DNA of 64,000 nucleotides from Ptiloglossa arizonensis (Eukaryota > Arthropoda > Insecta > Hymenoptera > Colletidae), in NCBI RefSeq assembly GCF_051014685.1, contig NC_135052.1:11677105-11741104 (forward strand), in the 5' to 3' direction. A program made the position numbers and the translations under genes. Shown one piece after another: positions 48,883-61,114 of this stretch. A model generated the notes under the pieces. That model had not been told where the DNA came from. It did not search any database and saw nothing but the letters and a program-made list of their open reading frames with translations. How positions within the stretch are numbered: position 1 is the stretch's first letter; the number at the start of each line of letters is the position of its first letter.

Positions 48883-51800
48883 TTATTCGATCGAAGGATA
48901 ATTTGGCATTGGTGTTATATAGAATTCCACCAAATTATCCAAATCATACAATCTAGTTATAGATTCACCTGTAAAATATTTTATATATTTTTGCCGTTCT
49001 AGTAAATAATATTTCATTTAAAATACTCACCTGCTAAAGTCATTTCATTATGCAAAAACCGTACTGTGTGCGCATATGGTTGTTGTATCTTTTCTCTTAA
49101 CTTTGGTGCTAAACGTCGAGTTGGATTCCATAACGGACTCCGAAAATTCGGAACGTTCATACAGTTTGGTTTCCAAGATTCTGGTTTTACTTCTTCCATC
49201 GGCAATACGTCTGTTATTCTATATTGACTTGTGTCAATATTCCATGTAAATTTGCACCCCACTTCGTATTGTTTTCTTTCTTGAGAACTGTATACATTTT
49301 GTATACATTAAATGCTCAAAACATAATAAAAATCTGTGAGTATAAACTAATACTAACCACTGAGTTTGACTACTAATTTCGCTAGCCTGGATCTTCATAA
49401 TCAATAAACAAATAATATCACCACTTAATGCGCATATGTCTATTATTTCAATATCATAATCGCTGCAATGCCAATATCTCTTTTTAAATCTCATACAAAT
49501 CCAGTCAGCAATATGATGAGAGAATGTTTCAATATCAAAACTTAACTGATTTATCGATACACAAGGTACTATCTGAAAATACAATAATCCTTCTATTAAA
49601 ATCTATTTAATCCCTTTTTGTACACAAGTTAATTTAAAATAACAAAGTTTTAATTGTAATACCAATTTTTCAGCTTTGCTGTTGCTGATCATTTGCATTT
49701 GGACATATCCAGACCCATGGACATGCATAGGAAGCACACATTGATAACTCACATATCCTCCTGTCTCTTCATCTATAAAATACATGTACATATTTTTTTT
49801 TTAGTTTAAAAAAAATAATATCAGATTCGTGTAAGACACAATTAAAGTACACTTATTGGATAAACATACCTTCAACATCTGTGATGACAGATATCATTTC
49901 ATCATCAAGTTCAATATAGCTTCTCTTGAAGTGTGCAGTGCATTTTATAGTAGGATACTGTAAATTTATTTTTGGAACCAATGGAGAAGTGTTTAAAGAA
50001 TATTTGCCCAAACGATCTCTATTTATACCTCCATTAGGCAGTTGATTCTGGTTCAATGGACGTAGCACATTCTTCTCAGCTAACAAGTTAGAATAGTAAC
50101 ATCAAGTGAATCCAAGAACGAAATTTTCTTAATACTGACAATCAATTTACCTGAATCCACAATTAAATCATTTGATACTCCAATGTCTTGACTAAAACTA
50201 AAATCATCCGTTTCGCTTTGATCAGAATCCACCCAATGCTTCCTACCATTTGGCAGTACAGGTGACATCGTCGGAGACGACGGTATCTGGTGTATTGAAC
50301 AACCACGGTGTTTGAACTGATCCCGTATGTGCTTAAAAGGAACTATATTCTCCGCGTCCTCCGTTTCATCGCAAAATTCGTATTTCTTGTCAGCAAGTCT
50401 GCGTTTTCTAAAAGAACTAAGCTTCTCACAGGTCTCTTGTGTTTCATCCGTGAACTCATATGCTTTCTCCGCCTCGAGGATAAGCTTGTGCGTTGCTCTT
50501 GTTCTCGATTGTGTCGAGTTCACGCTAGGTGGAGGAGAATGAAGGTTAGACCGTTTGCGAGGACTTGGATGGCGAAAAGACCGTGTCACGGGTGGCGACA
50601 TCAAACGCGAAGAACATGAAGAAGAGGGACTCATGGAAACCGAGTGAAGCGGAGAATTGACAGAAATTACGTTGTTATCTTCTGAAGCACCTGGTTGTGG
50701 GGAATTCGAGCGTTGATTGCGTGTGATTTTATGACTAGATTCCGAATTTCGGGTCTTCAAGATGTCCGACGGCGGTGTGAGGATCGGTGACGACCACGTA
50801 GTTGTCCTGAGATCAGAGGGAAGCCTTTGCGGCGTAGACCGTGGAGAACACGACGGGTGCTTCACTAAAGTAATTAGATCACTACCAATGTTAAGTTCCT
50901 GAGACATATCCTCGCAGAAATCCTGCAAGATCTTGTCCCTGACCGATATCGCTTGCTGTTCGGTCCTAGACACCGGACTCGCGTTTCGACATTTATATTC
51001 GACAGTGTCCGAACATTCGCACGACTTAACACTTACAGCATCAGCAGATTTATTTATATCACAGACATAGTCGTTTTGATTACTGCTTGAGGTATTCGAT
51101 GGATCACGAGCTAACTTATCATCTACTTTAATTGATTCTTCTAGAAAGTCATGTTCTATACTCGATTCGAATCTCGGAGATTGGTCGACCGCGCACTCGG
51201 GTGTACCTACTTTCTCATCTGAACTTTCATAACGTTCCACCTTCGAATAATCCAATTCCTCAATGTCACTCATATCTAATGGCACTGTGTCAGGAATGAC
51301 AGTGTCCTGTTTATCACAAGTTTTCTGATTTTTGGACTTTGGAATGTCCAAGTCCACCCTGAGTACATGTAAAAAGTTTCCTGTGTTAACTACTACATGA
51401 TTCCAATAATTCAAACAGACGGTAGCTCGGAACCTAGGATATGGGGAAATTACTTCGTAGGTTGTATGAACAGTGAGTCCATGTTGAAGACAATTACACC
51501 GCACACAACCATCCCAATTTGCAGCTAACTCTATAAAAACATTAAAAAAATTGATATTTATTCAGTACAAATATATACTAGGCTTATAATATCTTGTTAC
51601 CTTCACCTTCTTCTTCATAGGATGCAGCAACTTTCAAACAATCTTTACAGTTCTCGAGAGATGGTACTGTAGTTATTGTTAAATATGCTCTATCTGTTGG
51701 CTGAAGATGCAACCAATTTGTACTGAAAGTTCATTATTATTAATTACAGAATAATTTTCAAAATATTTAATAAATCAAATAACATAATCAAAACTTACCA

Positions 51801-52935
51801 TAGGCCATGTATTACTAGCTTGTTTCGCTCCATTGGCCATTGAGATATAACAATACTAAGTTCTCTGTAGATAGTGTAATTACCAAAAAGTGTGACTTCC
51901 GCAACTTTACGTGCAACATGATTTGGAGTGAAAGCCCACCAATGTAACAAGTATTTATATAAAGAAGTATTGCCACTCACATCCAGTGTGTATGTATATG
52001 TAAGTAAAAACTGACCACACTGTGTCAATCCCATTACAATGTGCCTTCAATAACAATAGCTATTATTATAAAATATTTAACAAGGATACATTCTTTTGTT
52101 TCACATCCTTCTCTTGCAATACAAATATGTAAACATTGCAACATACCCTGCTTCTAACGCAGATTTTGGGATTACATGTAAAAGCGGTAAATGTCTCCAT
52201 GAAGGTACAGTAGCAAATAGTCTTTCCTCTGATGCATAATTGTGTGCTGATAAACAACCTCTGATCTACAAAAATGAATTCTTTTACATTGCCATAGTTG
52301 TGTTTTACCAAGGGTTTTATAAGTAATATAATCCTTTTCAAACATCATGCAATAAAGCAATAAAACTGGATGCACCATACAGAAATTAAATCCCAGAAAA
52401 AACTATATTATCAATGAAATCACCTAATGCTTTTAATTTATAAGTTTCTGATGATTCTTGGTCTTTTTTAAATTTCTGAATATCATGCAATCACTATTTC
52501 ATTCAAATCATAATAAAAACAAAAGAAGAGTAAAAAACTATATGGACAAGAACAAAAGCACATTTTTTCTTGCCACCATTGAAAGTTCAGCACAATGATT
52601 GTATAGCAACAAGCGTACTAGAGCATCGAAAAACAATCAAACATTTTTTCTTCGAAGATGTCGTAGCACTACATTATTTGTTCAGATCGAAGACGTATTT
52701 TGACAGGTCTAGTATCGGGTCTGTCTGTCAGTTTCATTAACGCTTTCACGAGTTGAAGGTTAAACAGTCCTACCTCTCTTAAAAATAGCTTCTGTAAGAA
52801 ATGTCTTTTACTGCGACGGTGGGATAGACACGGCTTCTGGCCTACTATAACGGATTCTGACCGTTCAGAGGTAATATCAGAGAACCATTCATTGCAACAA
52901 TCTGAGGTAGTGTCGGAAGACGATGCGTCCGCCAT
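48883..52935 (-). CDS. DCAF15: DDB1- and CUL4-associated factor 15
   Basis: Ten exons in transcript order: 52935-52673, 52260-52147, 52044-51799, 51722-51601, 51530-50151, 50079-49870, 49772-49663, 49572-49358, 49287-49031 and 48968-48883. They give 1000 residues; vertebrate DCAF15 is about 600. The N-terminal fold is recognisable from HIVMGLTQCGQFLLTYTYT, LHWWAFTPNHVARKVAEVTL, YRELSIVISQWP and CLQHGLTVHTTYEVISPYPR. The C-terminal fold has QLSFDIETFSHHIADW, YWHCSDYDIEIIDICALSGD and TWNIDTSQYRITDVLP. Between them lies a Ser/Pro-rich, probably disordered insert of roughly 450 residues, all in one exon, which explains the extra length. The protein is a substrate receptor of the CRL4 ubiquitin ligase. 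The exon 1/2 junction was chosen by phase (donor AT|GTAGTG to acceptor ATCAG|AGGTTG) and is the weakest. Confidence 0.9.
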
Positions 52936-53401
52936 TTTTAAATAACCCTACTGAGAGATACGCGTGAGGAGCGTCGGGAAGATCGGAAAACGCGATTCAC
53001 TACGATTCACCAAGGTTTATCACATGAGCGCACCAGTCGAATTGTTTTTAACGCTTTCTTTGCGAGAAATGTGAAATTACAATGTTGACTCTTTGATCCT
53101 TTGATCGTTTGGAAGAATAATTAAAGAAAGTCCGCGATTCGGATGAACGGGCCGATAGATTTTACGAGACGCGAGAATTGCACGTACGGTATTTAGCTTT
53201 ATGTCGAATTCATGTCGGTCAATAAAAAATACAAGATTCTTATAACCCTGGGGGGTTAAAGAACTCTGATACTATTTATTCCTAACAATCAGAGAAAGAC
53301 TCTTTGAAGTTGAAATACAGGTTAACGATTTTAAATAACGTTTCAATCTTTTATTTAAAGTAATGTTATTAGAAATTAAATGAATTTATCGCAGCGAAAA
53401 T
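52936..53401. promoter_or_regulatory. bidirectional promoter region, DCAF15 (-)/VPS33B (+)
   Basis: 466 bases separate two divergent start codons. The half next to DCAF15 is CpG-richer (ATACGCGTGAGGAGCGTCGG near 52,960; GAGACGCGAGAATTGCACG near 53,165) than the surrounding AT-rich sequence, as in CpG-containing housekeeping promoters. No TATA box stands out. Confidence 0.6.
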
Positions 53402-55466
53402 ATGGATATCACGTTGGATGATAGATTAAACGTACTACAACAAATAAGTCAACGAAAACTTGTTGAAATATTGGACGCGATTCCTGGGGCAAAAGACCTG
53501 GTGATAGAACAGAAACTTATGAAAATTCTGGATAGCTTTGTAGGAGTTTCTTTACTGAAGTAATAGTCTGTAATAAATACTTTAAGTATATTGTTTTGAA
53601 ACACACATAGAATAATATTGTCTTTTATTTAGACGTTATGGGATTGACAAAATTTATAAAATGGAGCAAGGTTTAAAGCTTTCAAACTCTCAACGTATAT
53701 TTCTAGTCTCAAGTGACTTGATCTCTTGTAAGAAGGTATTAGATCAAATACAATCAGAAATTTCTCCAAATATCAGACCACATGTACAACTGTGCCATCA
53801 TATTTTAGTCACTCCATTTGTACCAACAGTTTTAAACACAATTATTGAAGAAGAGGGTGATTATTTATCCGATTAAATATAATAATCATTCATATTAAAA
53901 TTATATTGGGGTAAGAATGTCATTATTTGTTTAGGCTTATCTGGATTAGTCACTATACAAACATTATCATGGGAATTCATAAGATTAGATGGCAATGTCT
54001 TATCTTTAGAAAATCCTATATTTACTGATCTTTATTATCACAAAGATACTACCCTACTGTCAGCATTTGCGCGCAATTTATGGTCACTGCAACTTGTACT
54101 TGGCTCACCCAAACTTTCCCTTTCATTTGGCAAACATAGTCAACAAATACTCAAGATTATAGAATCTATGACACAGTGTTTGGGTTCATCAAATATAGAA
54201 AATGAAATAGGAGCTTTAATTTTGATGGATAGGAGTTATGATTTAGTTACACCACTTTTAACTCCTGTAACATATGCTGGGTTATTGCACGAAGTTATAG
54301 AAATAAATGTTGGTACAGCCACTTTGGGCAAATCTCAAACCAAATTAGATCCAGACAAAGATCAAATTTATGGAGAAGTAAGAGACACACCATGCAGTGA
54401 TGTTTTTCCCATTTTACATGGGAAGGCTAAATCTCTAAAATGTTTGTATACATTCCTCTTGCTAATTTGATTTCTATAGAAATTGGTAATATCTTTGGTA
54501 CTGTATATTAGCTGAACAGGATGCTATACACACAATGAAGTTGTCTGAAATGGAACGATATATAGCAACAAGATTGCAGAAAACAAGGGATATGACGCGT
54601 CAACTGGCTTTTCATATTTCTGCTTGTCAACTTATTGCTGATACATTAGGTTCTGACTTTCAAACCTTACAGAAAATAGAGAAGTCTATACTTGAATGCA
54701 AAGAAAGAAAAGAGTGCTTAACCCATATTGAAAGACACATAGGTACGTATCTTTTATTATTACTTTAAAATTGCAGTATTACTTTTAAAACAATTAATTT
54801 TCCAGATGAACATCCACTGAGAGCTTTACGTTTATTATGTTTATTGTCTATTGCAAGTGACGGTATCACTCAAAATGAACTATATTCTATTCAGAAGCTT
54901 CATCTTCATGCACATGGTTATAAACATATACCATTAATGTATAAGTTACAAAGCATAGGTCTACTAAAGTGTAGAACAGAAAATATTTTGCATAAATTAC
55001 CAAACTGGAATAGCGAGTGGAACAACAATGCACAAAAATTGAAACTTTTGCCAAGTTATTCCAAACAAATAGATCAGAAAGGACGTGCATGTCCCAGTTA
55101 TGTATTCAGTAATGCTTACATTCCTGTAATTGTTAGTACTATTTCCAGCAAGATTAATTCACTCTTATGTTAACAAAATTAACACACCCTGTGTCTTTAC
55201 AGGCTCAAGTATTAAATGTTATTATAAGTCAAGAAAGGGACTCAAAGAATTTCGAAGAACTAGCAAATTTAACAAACTGCATTATAAGTGGTCGCCGGGG
55301 TCCGTTATTGCCGAAGATGGTGGTGATATGTATCATAGGCGGTATCACCTATGCTGAAATAGCTGCTTGTAGATTTATAGAAAGGTCGACTGGAATTCGA
55401 CTGGTTCTTGCATCCGATAGCATAACCACAGGCAACAAAATACTCGAAACGGTGCAAGAAATATAA
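53402..55466 (+). CDS. VPS33B: vacuolar protein sorting-associated protein 33B (Sec1/Munc18 family)
   Basis: Six exons, 53402-53559, 53633-53856, 53935-54441, 54512-54742, 54806-55131 and 55203-55466, join to 569 residues (human 617). The SM-family fold is visible: KRYGIDKIYKMEQG and VQLCHHILVTPFVPTVLNTI in domain 1-2. Then GALILMDRSYDLVTPLLTPV and TYAGLLHEVIEI form the hallmark SM core, and domain 3 carries LRALRLLCLLSIASDG. The end, VVICIIGGITYAEIAACRFI, is the family's conserved C-terminal strand-helix. VPS33B pairs with VIPAS39 (the CHEVI complex) in late endosome, lysosome-related organelle and apical trafficking; it differs from VPS33A of the HOPS complex. The donor of exon 5 was chosen among several GTs by phase and homology (ATT|GTTAGT). 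Introns are 70-85 bases, typical here. Confidence 0.9.
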
Positions 55467-55723
55467 TACTTATAGACTAGTCTAAGAATGTAAAATTTAT
55501 AATAACTAATATTGTTTATTCTTATACTGTAAATCGAATGTTTTATATGTAAATAGAGAAAATAGCAAAAAAAATATGGAAGTGCGGATATTTTAATGGT
55601 AAAGTAAAACAATATACCGTTACTTTGTATACTGTTATTTCCATTATTTACAAGAGTGTATACACGGTAGAACAATGATCCAATGTTAAACACCCAAGTA
55701 AATAATATTCAGTATTTCTTGAT

Positions 55724-58700
55724 TTAATAATTTCGATTTTCTTCTCGGTTACGATCTCGGTCTCGATCACGTCTTTGACGACCCCAATCTTGTCCTTGTC
55801 TGTTGTAATTTTGTCTATCGCGGAAGTTTCCTTGATTTCCTCTGGAGAAGAAGTTTCCTGTAACATAAGACATTATATTACCAATGCTTCCTAAATATTG
55901 TACAAGTAATTAAAATCAGTTACAGTATATATTCTAGTTACCTTGTTTCATTTCAAAGATACGCTCATTGGAGTCGACAAAGTTATTCACTTTATCGGTG
56001 AGTTGTAATGCTAGGGACTGAAGGCGGCTTGGTTCACTACGATGCATCACAACAGTCTCCGTTGGATCGTCCAAAGACGCCATAAGTTCCTCGTTAATAA
56101 TCATTTTGCTGATAATAGAATGAACTACAGGCCGTTTTAGTTGGAACATTTCTGCCAGTTTGGGCATAGAGATTGAATCATAAACGTGCGAATAGGTAAA
56201 CAAATATGTTCTTAATGCTTCTTCCTTGATCAATCTCGTGAGCATGTCACGAACTTTGTCTGCTTGATAAAAGAGATCCCAAACTTTAGCATTCATTTTT
56301 TCATTGATAATGAAATTATTGCATGCCAACCAGTTTCCATTTCGCATCGCTTTTGCTGCAGCCACGACATGCTCTCTCATGGATTCTGGAGGACCAACCA
56401 ACGATTGGCGCTCACTCGACCTTAACTGTTGGTAGAAAGTCTTAGAAATCATTCTTCTCCTTGCATCGAATTCGTGTGCAGCCATATACGGAATTTCAAT
56501 AAGCATAGCAGAAACCAGATAAACACATTCAAGAAGTTCCAAGTTGATGTGCATGTGGAAAGGCATCTGCCTCTGTTTTTCAATCTTCTCCTGCTCTTTG
56601 CTACGTTCGTGTTGCCTTTGAGGAAGAAGACCTTGTGCCAAAAGTTCCTTAACTTTTCCTGTTACCATTAAATCAACTAAACAATTATGTGCATCTTTGA
56701 TGTTTGCATGCCGGAATGCGCATAAGCCCAAGTGAGCAATTGTTCTGTTGTATAAAATCTGCGAACAAAAAATGAACGTGGTTTAGAAATACAATCAGAA
56801 TGCCTTCCATAACAAAGAATACACACTTGTGTGGCTGGGTCGGAATGCTGAATAGTCTCTTGTAAATGAGACATCAAAATAAGATCACGTGCTTGGAACC
56901 AGTTATCGTGAAGAGCGTGGTGATAAATATGAGAAAGAATCGCCCGAGTTCTAAGCCTGTCCGTTCCATCGTGAGCATAAACATATTTACAAAGCTTCTC
57001 CATAACTTGTACAGACGTTATAACTTCTAGACCAAGTTCTCTCTGAAAAGATATATATTACCTCTGCATTCATATGTTTATATGTTTAATAAGAACTTGC
57101 TTACTTCTTTCTGCTTAAGAACATTTGGATCAAATTTGTAATACAAATGTTCAATTTTACGTAGATATACGCGACAAAGTTCAGAAATAGTTCCTTGCCT
57201 TTCCAAATATTCTTGAACTTTGTCTATTATTGTAGACACTTGTTTCTCGTCTTTCAATCTGGAACAAAGGTTATAAATAATAGTTTTATGTATAGAAGAA
57301 AAGGAATCAGCTGATGAGATTACTGAACTGGAATTTGAACTTAGATTTCCCACTTTCCGAATGACTACTCTAACCATTAATCTATCTAAATTACCGATGA
57401 TTCCTTCTCTTCGTAAATCTCGTAACACACAATATGATTGCTGTCTACTCATGATATTAGAATTAATTTCAAATGTTACTATATGTACCTTTCGACATAT
57501 TCGTTACTGTGTGGATCGCATTCCTTCAACAACTTCGTGAATTCCTCGTCTAATCGTTCCACTAATGTTAGCACGCATCCATGTATTTTGTATGGAGGTG
57601 TTTCGTATTCCTCTGCCTCCTCGGAAACAACTTCAGCAATTATCATGTCCTTAGTATTTAACAGCATATCAAGCATCTCTGCTATACGTTCCAAAATTCT
57701 GTGTAGAAGTAATTTTTTCATTTATATATTTTCTAAAGTGGACTTCGTATTTAAGTTTGTTAAAAAAGATACGAACTTTGACCAATACTCGGGCTTCATC
57801 GCATCTGACACTTTAGGGTTGTAATCAAATATGGAAGAAACGATAGAAAACTTAATTTTTACTGCCACAGCAGACCCAAGATTATGAGAATCAGCTATGG
57901 ATTGCAATTCGTGTAACAGTTCAATCTGCTCTCGTCTGTCTGTACGCTTTTTACCACGAGCAGCAATTATCTCGGAAAGCTTTTTCAAGACGGCAGCCAC
58001 GTTAATTTCGGCATCTTTTGCGAACATTTTGGGCTTCTCAGATGGAATAGCCACACCGCCTTTAACGGTCTCCCACTCGCCTTCTCCATCGTCTTCATCT
58101 TTCTTCTTTTTTCGTTCCTTTTCCTTGCGTTCCTTTCGCTGTTCCTTTCGTTTTGCCTTATCCTCTTCTTCTTCCTTGTCTGCTGCCCTATTTGAAGTTT
58201 GTGACATTATAATTTGTAAAACATAATTTTCGTTAATCTTATATAAATCTACTCGTACATACTTTTTGATATATCGTTCACGTATATTTTGATATTGGCC
58301 TTCATCCTCACTGCTTGTGCTTTCGCTATCTGAGGAGCTACCCCAATCGGATTCGCTTTCACTACCATCTTCACCATCAGCTACACTTTTCTATAACATC
58401 ATGCAACGTTTTTTTATCAAAAACCATGTACCTTAAATGATATACACATATTAATTTTATATACAATAAACCTTGAATTTACACAAGTCTGGTTCACTTG
58501 CTTCAGAACCAGCTTTCTTGAAAGCAACTGCACTGTCTTCATCTTCCTCAGATTCTACAACTTCTTCAGCTAAAATTTTAAGTACTAATTAATTATCTTA
58601 AATAGAAATAGAAATAGAAATAGAAATAGAAATATATATATATATATATATATATATAAGTTATGTAAGTTTACGTTTTTCTTCCTCTTCATCATCATCT

Positions 58701-60152
58701 TGATCTGGATTTTCTCTGAACTTGACTATATCATCTTCAAAGTCTTTGTTATATTTACGAAGTTTTTGACGCAATGAGGTCAATGATTTAGAATTATTTT
58801 TTGACATATTCTTACGTCCCTCTCGATCTTCCCACACTTCATTGATAAAATCTTCCATTTCTACCAAACACCGAACATAAAAACGTGGTGTTTGGCCACC
58901 TTCTTCTTTTGCAATTACTGGTAATGCCTTTTGATAGGCACGCATCAAATCCTCAAAACCTTTAAGAGAAGATAAAGGAAAAATTTTATATTCAAATAAC
59001 ATTTTATTAGGTTGTGTATTATTATGAGAAGTATTATCTAATTAATACGGATAAAATAGTGAACTCAACTGAACAGAATCCATATATACAACAAGAAAGA
59101 TTGTAAATTTCACACAAATCAGTTGAATTACATTTAGAAGAAACTTAGTGCAATGAACAAATATGATGTTTGTGTTCTGTACAAATTATTGTTGAAGAAT
59201 TTACATGACCATATTTCAATGTACAATTGAAGCGAGACAAAGATTTCCCATTTTTAAAGTAAATAGTTATTGGTGATAAGAAATGGGTTATTTCCATAAG
59301 TCAAAAACAGCAAAATACCATTAATTACCACCAAAGTTGAATTGCTTGCTGAAAAGTTTTTACTATTTATTTGACAATATTACTAAGAAATACTTTATTA
59401 TGAATTTTTACCACATAACCAGATGAATAATAGCAAAAATATTGTTTAAGATATACAAAATAAATAGTCAACACTTGTATCAAGAAAAGTAGTTATTTTC
59501 CACCATGCAATTGCAATGTTTTTATCTTATTCACCATACTTATCAAACCTTAATTCATCTGATTTTTACTTACTTTATATATTGCAAAATTCTTTTTATG
59601 AAAAATTATTAAAAAATACAAAAGAAATAAATACATGCGTATCTGAATTCTTTAATAATAAAAAAAATGTATGTAGAAAGAAATATTCAAATTACTCAAA
59701 AGATGACACGTCAGAAAACAAAACTGGCACATATATTATTGATTAGGTAAGTTTTTTATAAAATTGGTAGCATTCATAATATTCTTATGAAGAGACACGA
59801 ATGGACTTATTACACAACCTAATACATTGTAAGTACTCACTAGAAAGCATGCTACTCATATCTTTAATCTTTTTATAGTTCCGTATTAATTTTATTAAAT
59901 TAGCAATCTCTTCATATCTTTTTTCCTTTGTTGAGCGTACTATCCTCTTTGTTTCTTCTTCATCATCACTAAACTATAAAAAAAAAGAATTCTAATTAGC
60001 TTATCTCTTTCTCTTCCCAATTATAACAAAGAACAATTCAAACAATAACTTCCATTTACCGTAAAAGCTGTAGCTGGTGCTCTTTGAATCTGTTCCTCTT
60101 CAGAGGCACTATCAGACTCAGAGTCTGAACCAGTTGCAAAGAAACGACTCAT
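55724..60152 (-). CDS. eIF3c: eukaryotic translation initiation factor 3 subunit C
   Basis: Eleven exons in transcript order: 60152-60060, 59973-59841, 58959-58675, 58569-58472, 58390-58263, 58187-57744, 57698-57489, 57258-57105, 57042-56827, 56758-55942 and 55857-55724. The product is 903 residues (human 913). It starts [20 protein letters not shown], an acidic serine-rich N-terminus that in yeast binds eIF1 and eIF5. The conserved N-terminal domain follows ([40 protein letters not shown]). A highly charged Lys/Glu segment comes next, then [17 protein letters not shown]. The large exon 10 contains [24 protein letters not shown] helices and the PCI domain ([39 protein letters not shown]). The last exon is an RGG/RDR-rich tail. 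eIF3c is a core scaffold of the eIF3 octamer that recruits the 43S complex. It is convergent with VPS33B, 257 bases stop to stop. Confidence 0.96.
58600..58659. repeat. (AAATAG)n then (TA)n microsatellite
   Basis: Hexamer-like AAATAG repeats run directly into a (TA) tract within a ~105-base intron of eIF3c (58570-58674), so most of that intron is simple sequence. Confidence 0.9.
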
Positions 60153-61114
60153 ATTGCAAGAAATACTGTAACAGAGAAGTAGAATACAATATTAGGTATA
60201 TGTTACTCGTAGCAGCAAATCAAGTCTTTTAAGTACGGTTTATTGTTAATGCAAATATTTAAGTGTGTCTTTAAACAATTATTACTCGTTAACGTTTAAG
60301 AGACTAACAAAATATAATTTAAAACAATTAAATATATGTAGCAATTCACATTGTCCTTAAACACATGGCATAGTACTGTAATTAGTAACTCCTAATACAA
60401 CGCTTACGATAGTACCAAATCAAAATTATTTAAAAAATGCGAGTTTTATTTATTTTATAAAATTTACTAACTACAAAATTATTCGTTCCTTTTCCCTTCA
60501 AGAGGTAGAACCACTGTAGGTTAGAATGACACCGACATTAAAAGCGGATATATTCTCGAATGAGTATATGACATAAAATGTGTTCCGAAAAAGAACAATT
60601 AGATTAATCCGTACTTTGTAGAATAATACAAATTGTATGCAGTTCTACTCGAAATATCGACATGTTTTACTTTTTATTTCATCTCTACAAAATTTCTCAG
60701 CAATATATAAATTAGTAATAATTTCATCAATTTTTATTCCATCTCTTAATTAGAAAAAATAATCTATTAATAATGTATTTTAATTTATTTCTATTATTAT
60801 GATTGCTCCTCTACGATTTAAGAAAGAATAACCGCGAAATTCTCTTTAACCATTAATAAACATTTAAAATGCATTTTGGAACACACATAGGAATCGTTAT
60901 TAGAAATCGATTCCTGTTAGGATCACTATTAAGGGGAATAAAATGATTGCATGAAGGGTAGAAGTACGATTTCGAGCCAATACATCCGTTTTAACAGGAT
61001 CGAGATTCTATTGAGGAATAGAAAACTATTTACAGATAGCACGTAGCATTTCCTTAAATGGCATTTCTTCGAGAATTTTCCCAATTAATTGGAAAAACTG
61101 TAGTAGATGCAACA
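60153..61114. promoter_or_regulatory. bidirectional promoter region, eIF3c (-)/DNAJC7-like (+)
   Basis: About 960 bases between two divergent start codons. AT-rich throughout with no strong CpG peak. The part near 60,480-60,560 has the mixed composition of a start region, but no core element can be named with confidence. Confidence 0.4.

Noticed and set aside
58205..58207. ATG at 58,207 as an eIF3c start
   Set aside because: The codons after it up to the AG at 58,188 are intronic; the exon begins at 58,187 and joins upstream exons in frame to the true acidic N-terminus at 60,152.
59516..59746. Asn/Lys-rich 76-codon plus-strand frame
   Set aside because: It lies inside the intron of eIF3c between exons 2 and 3, in AT-rich sequence, and shows no domain or splice context.
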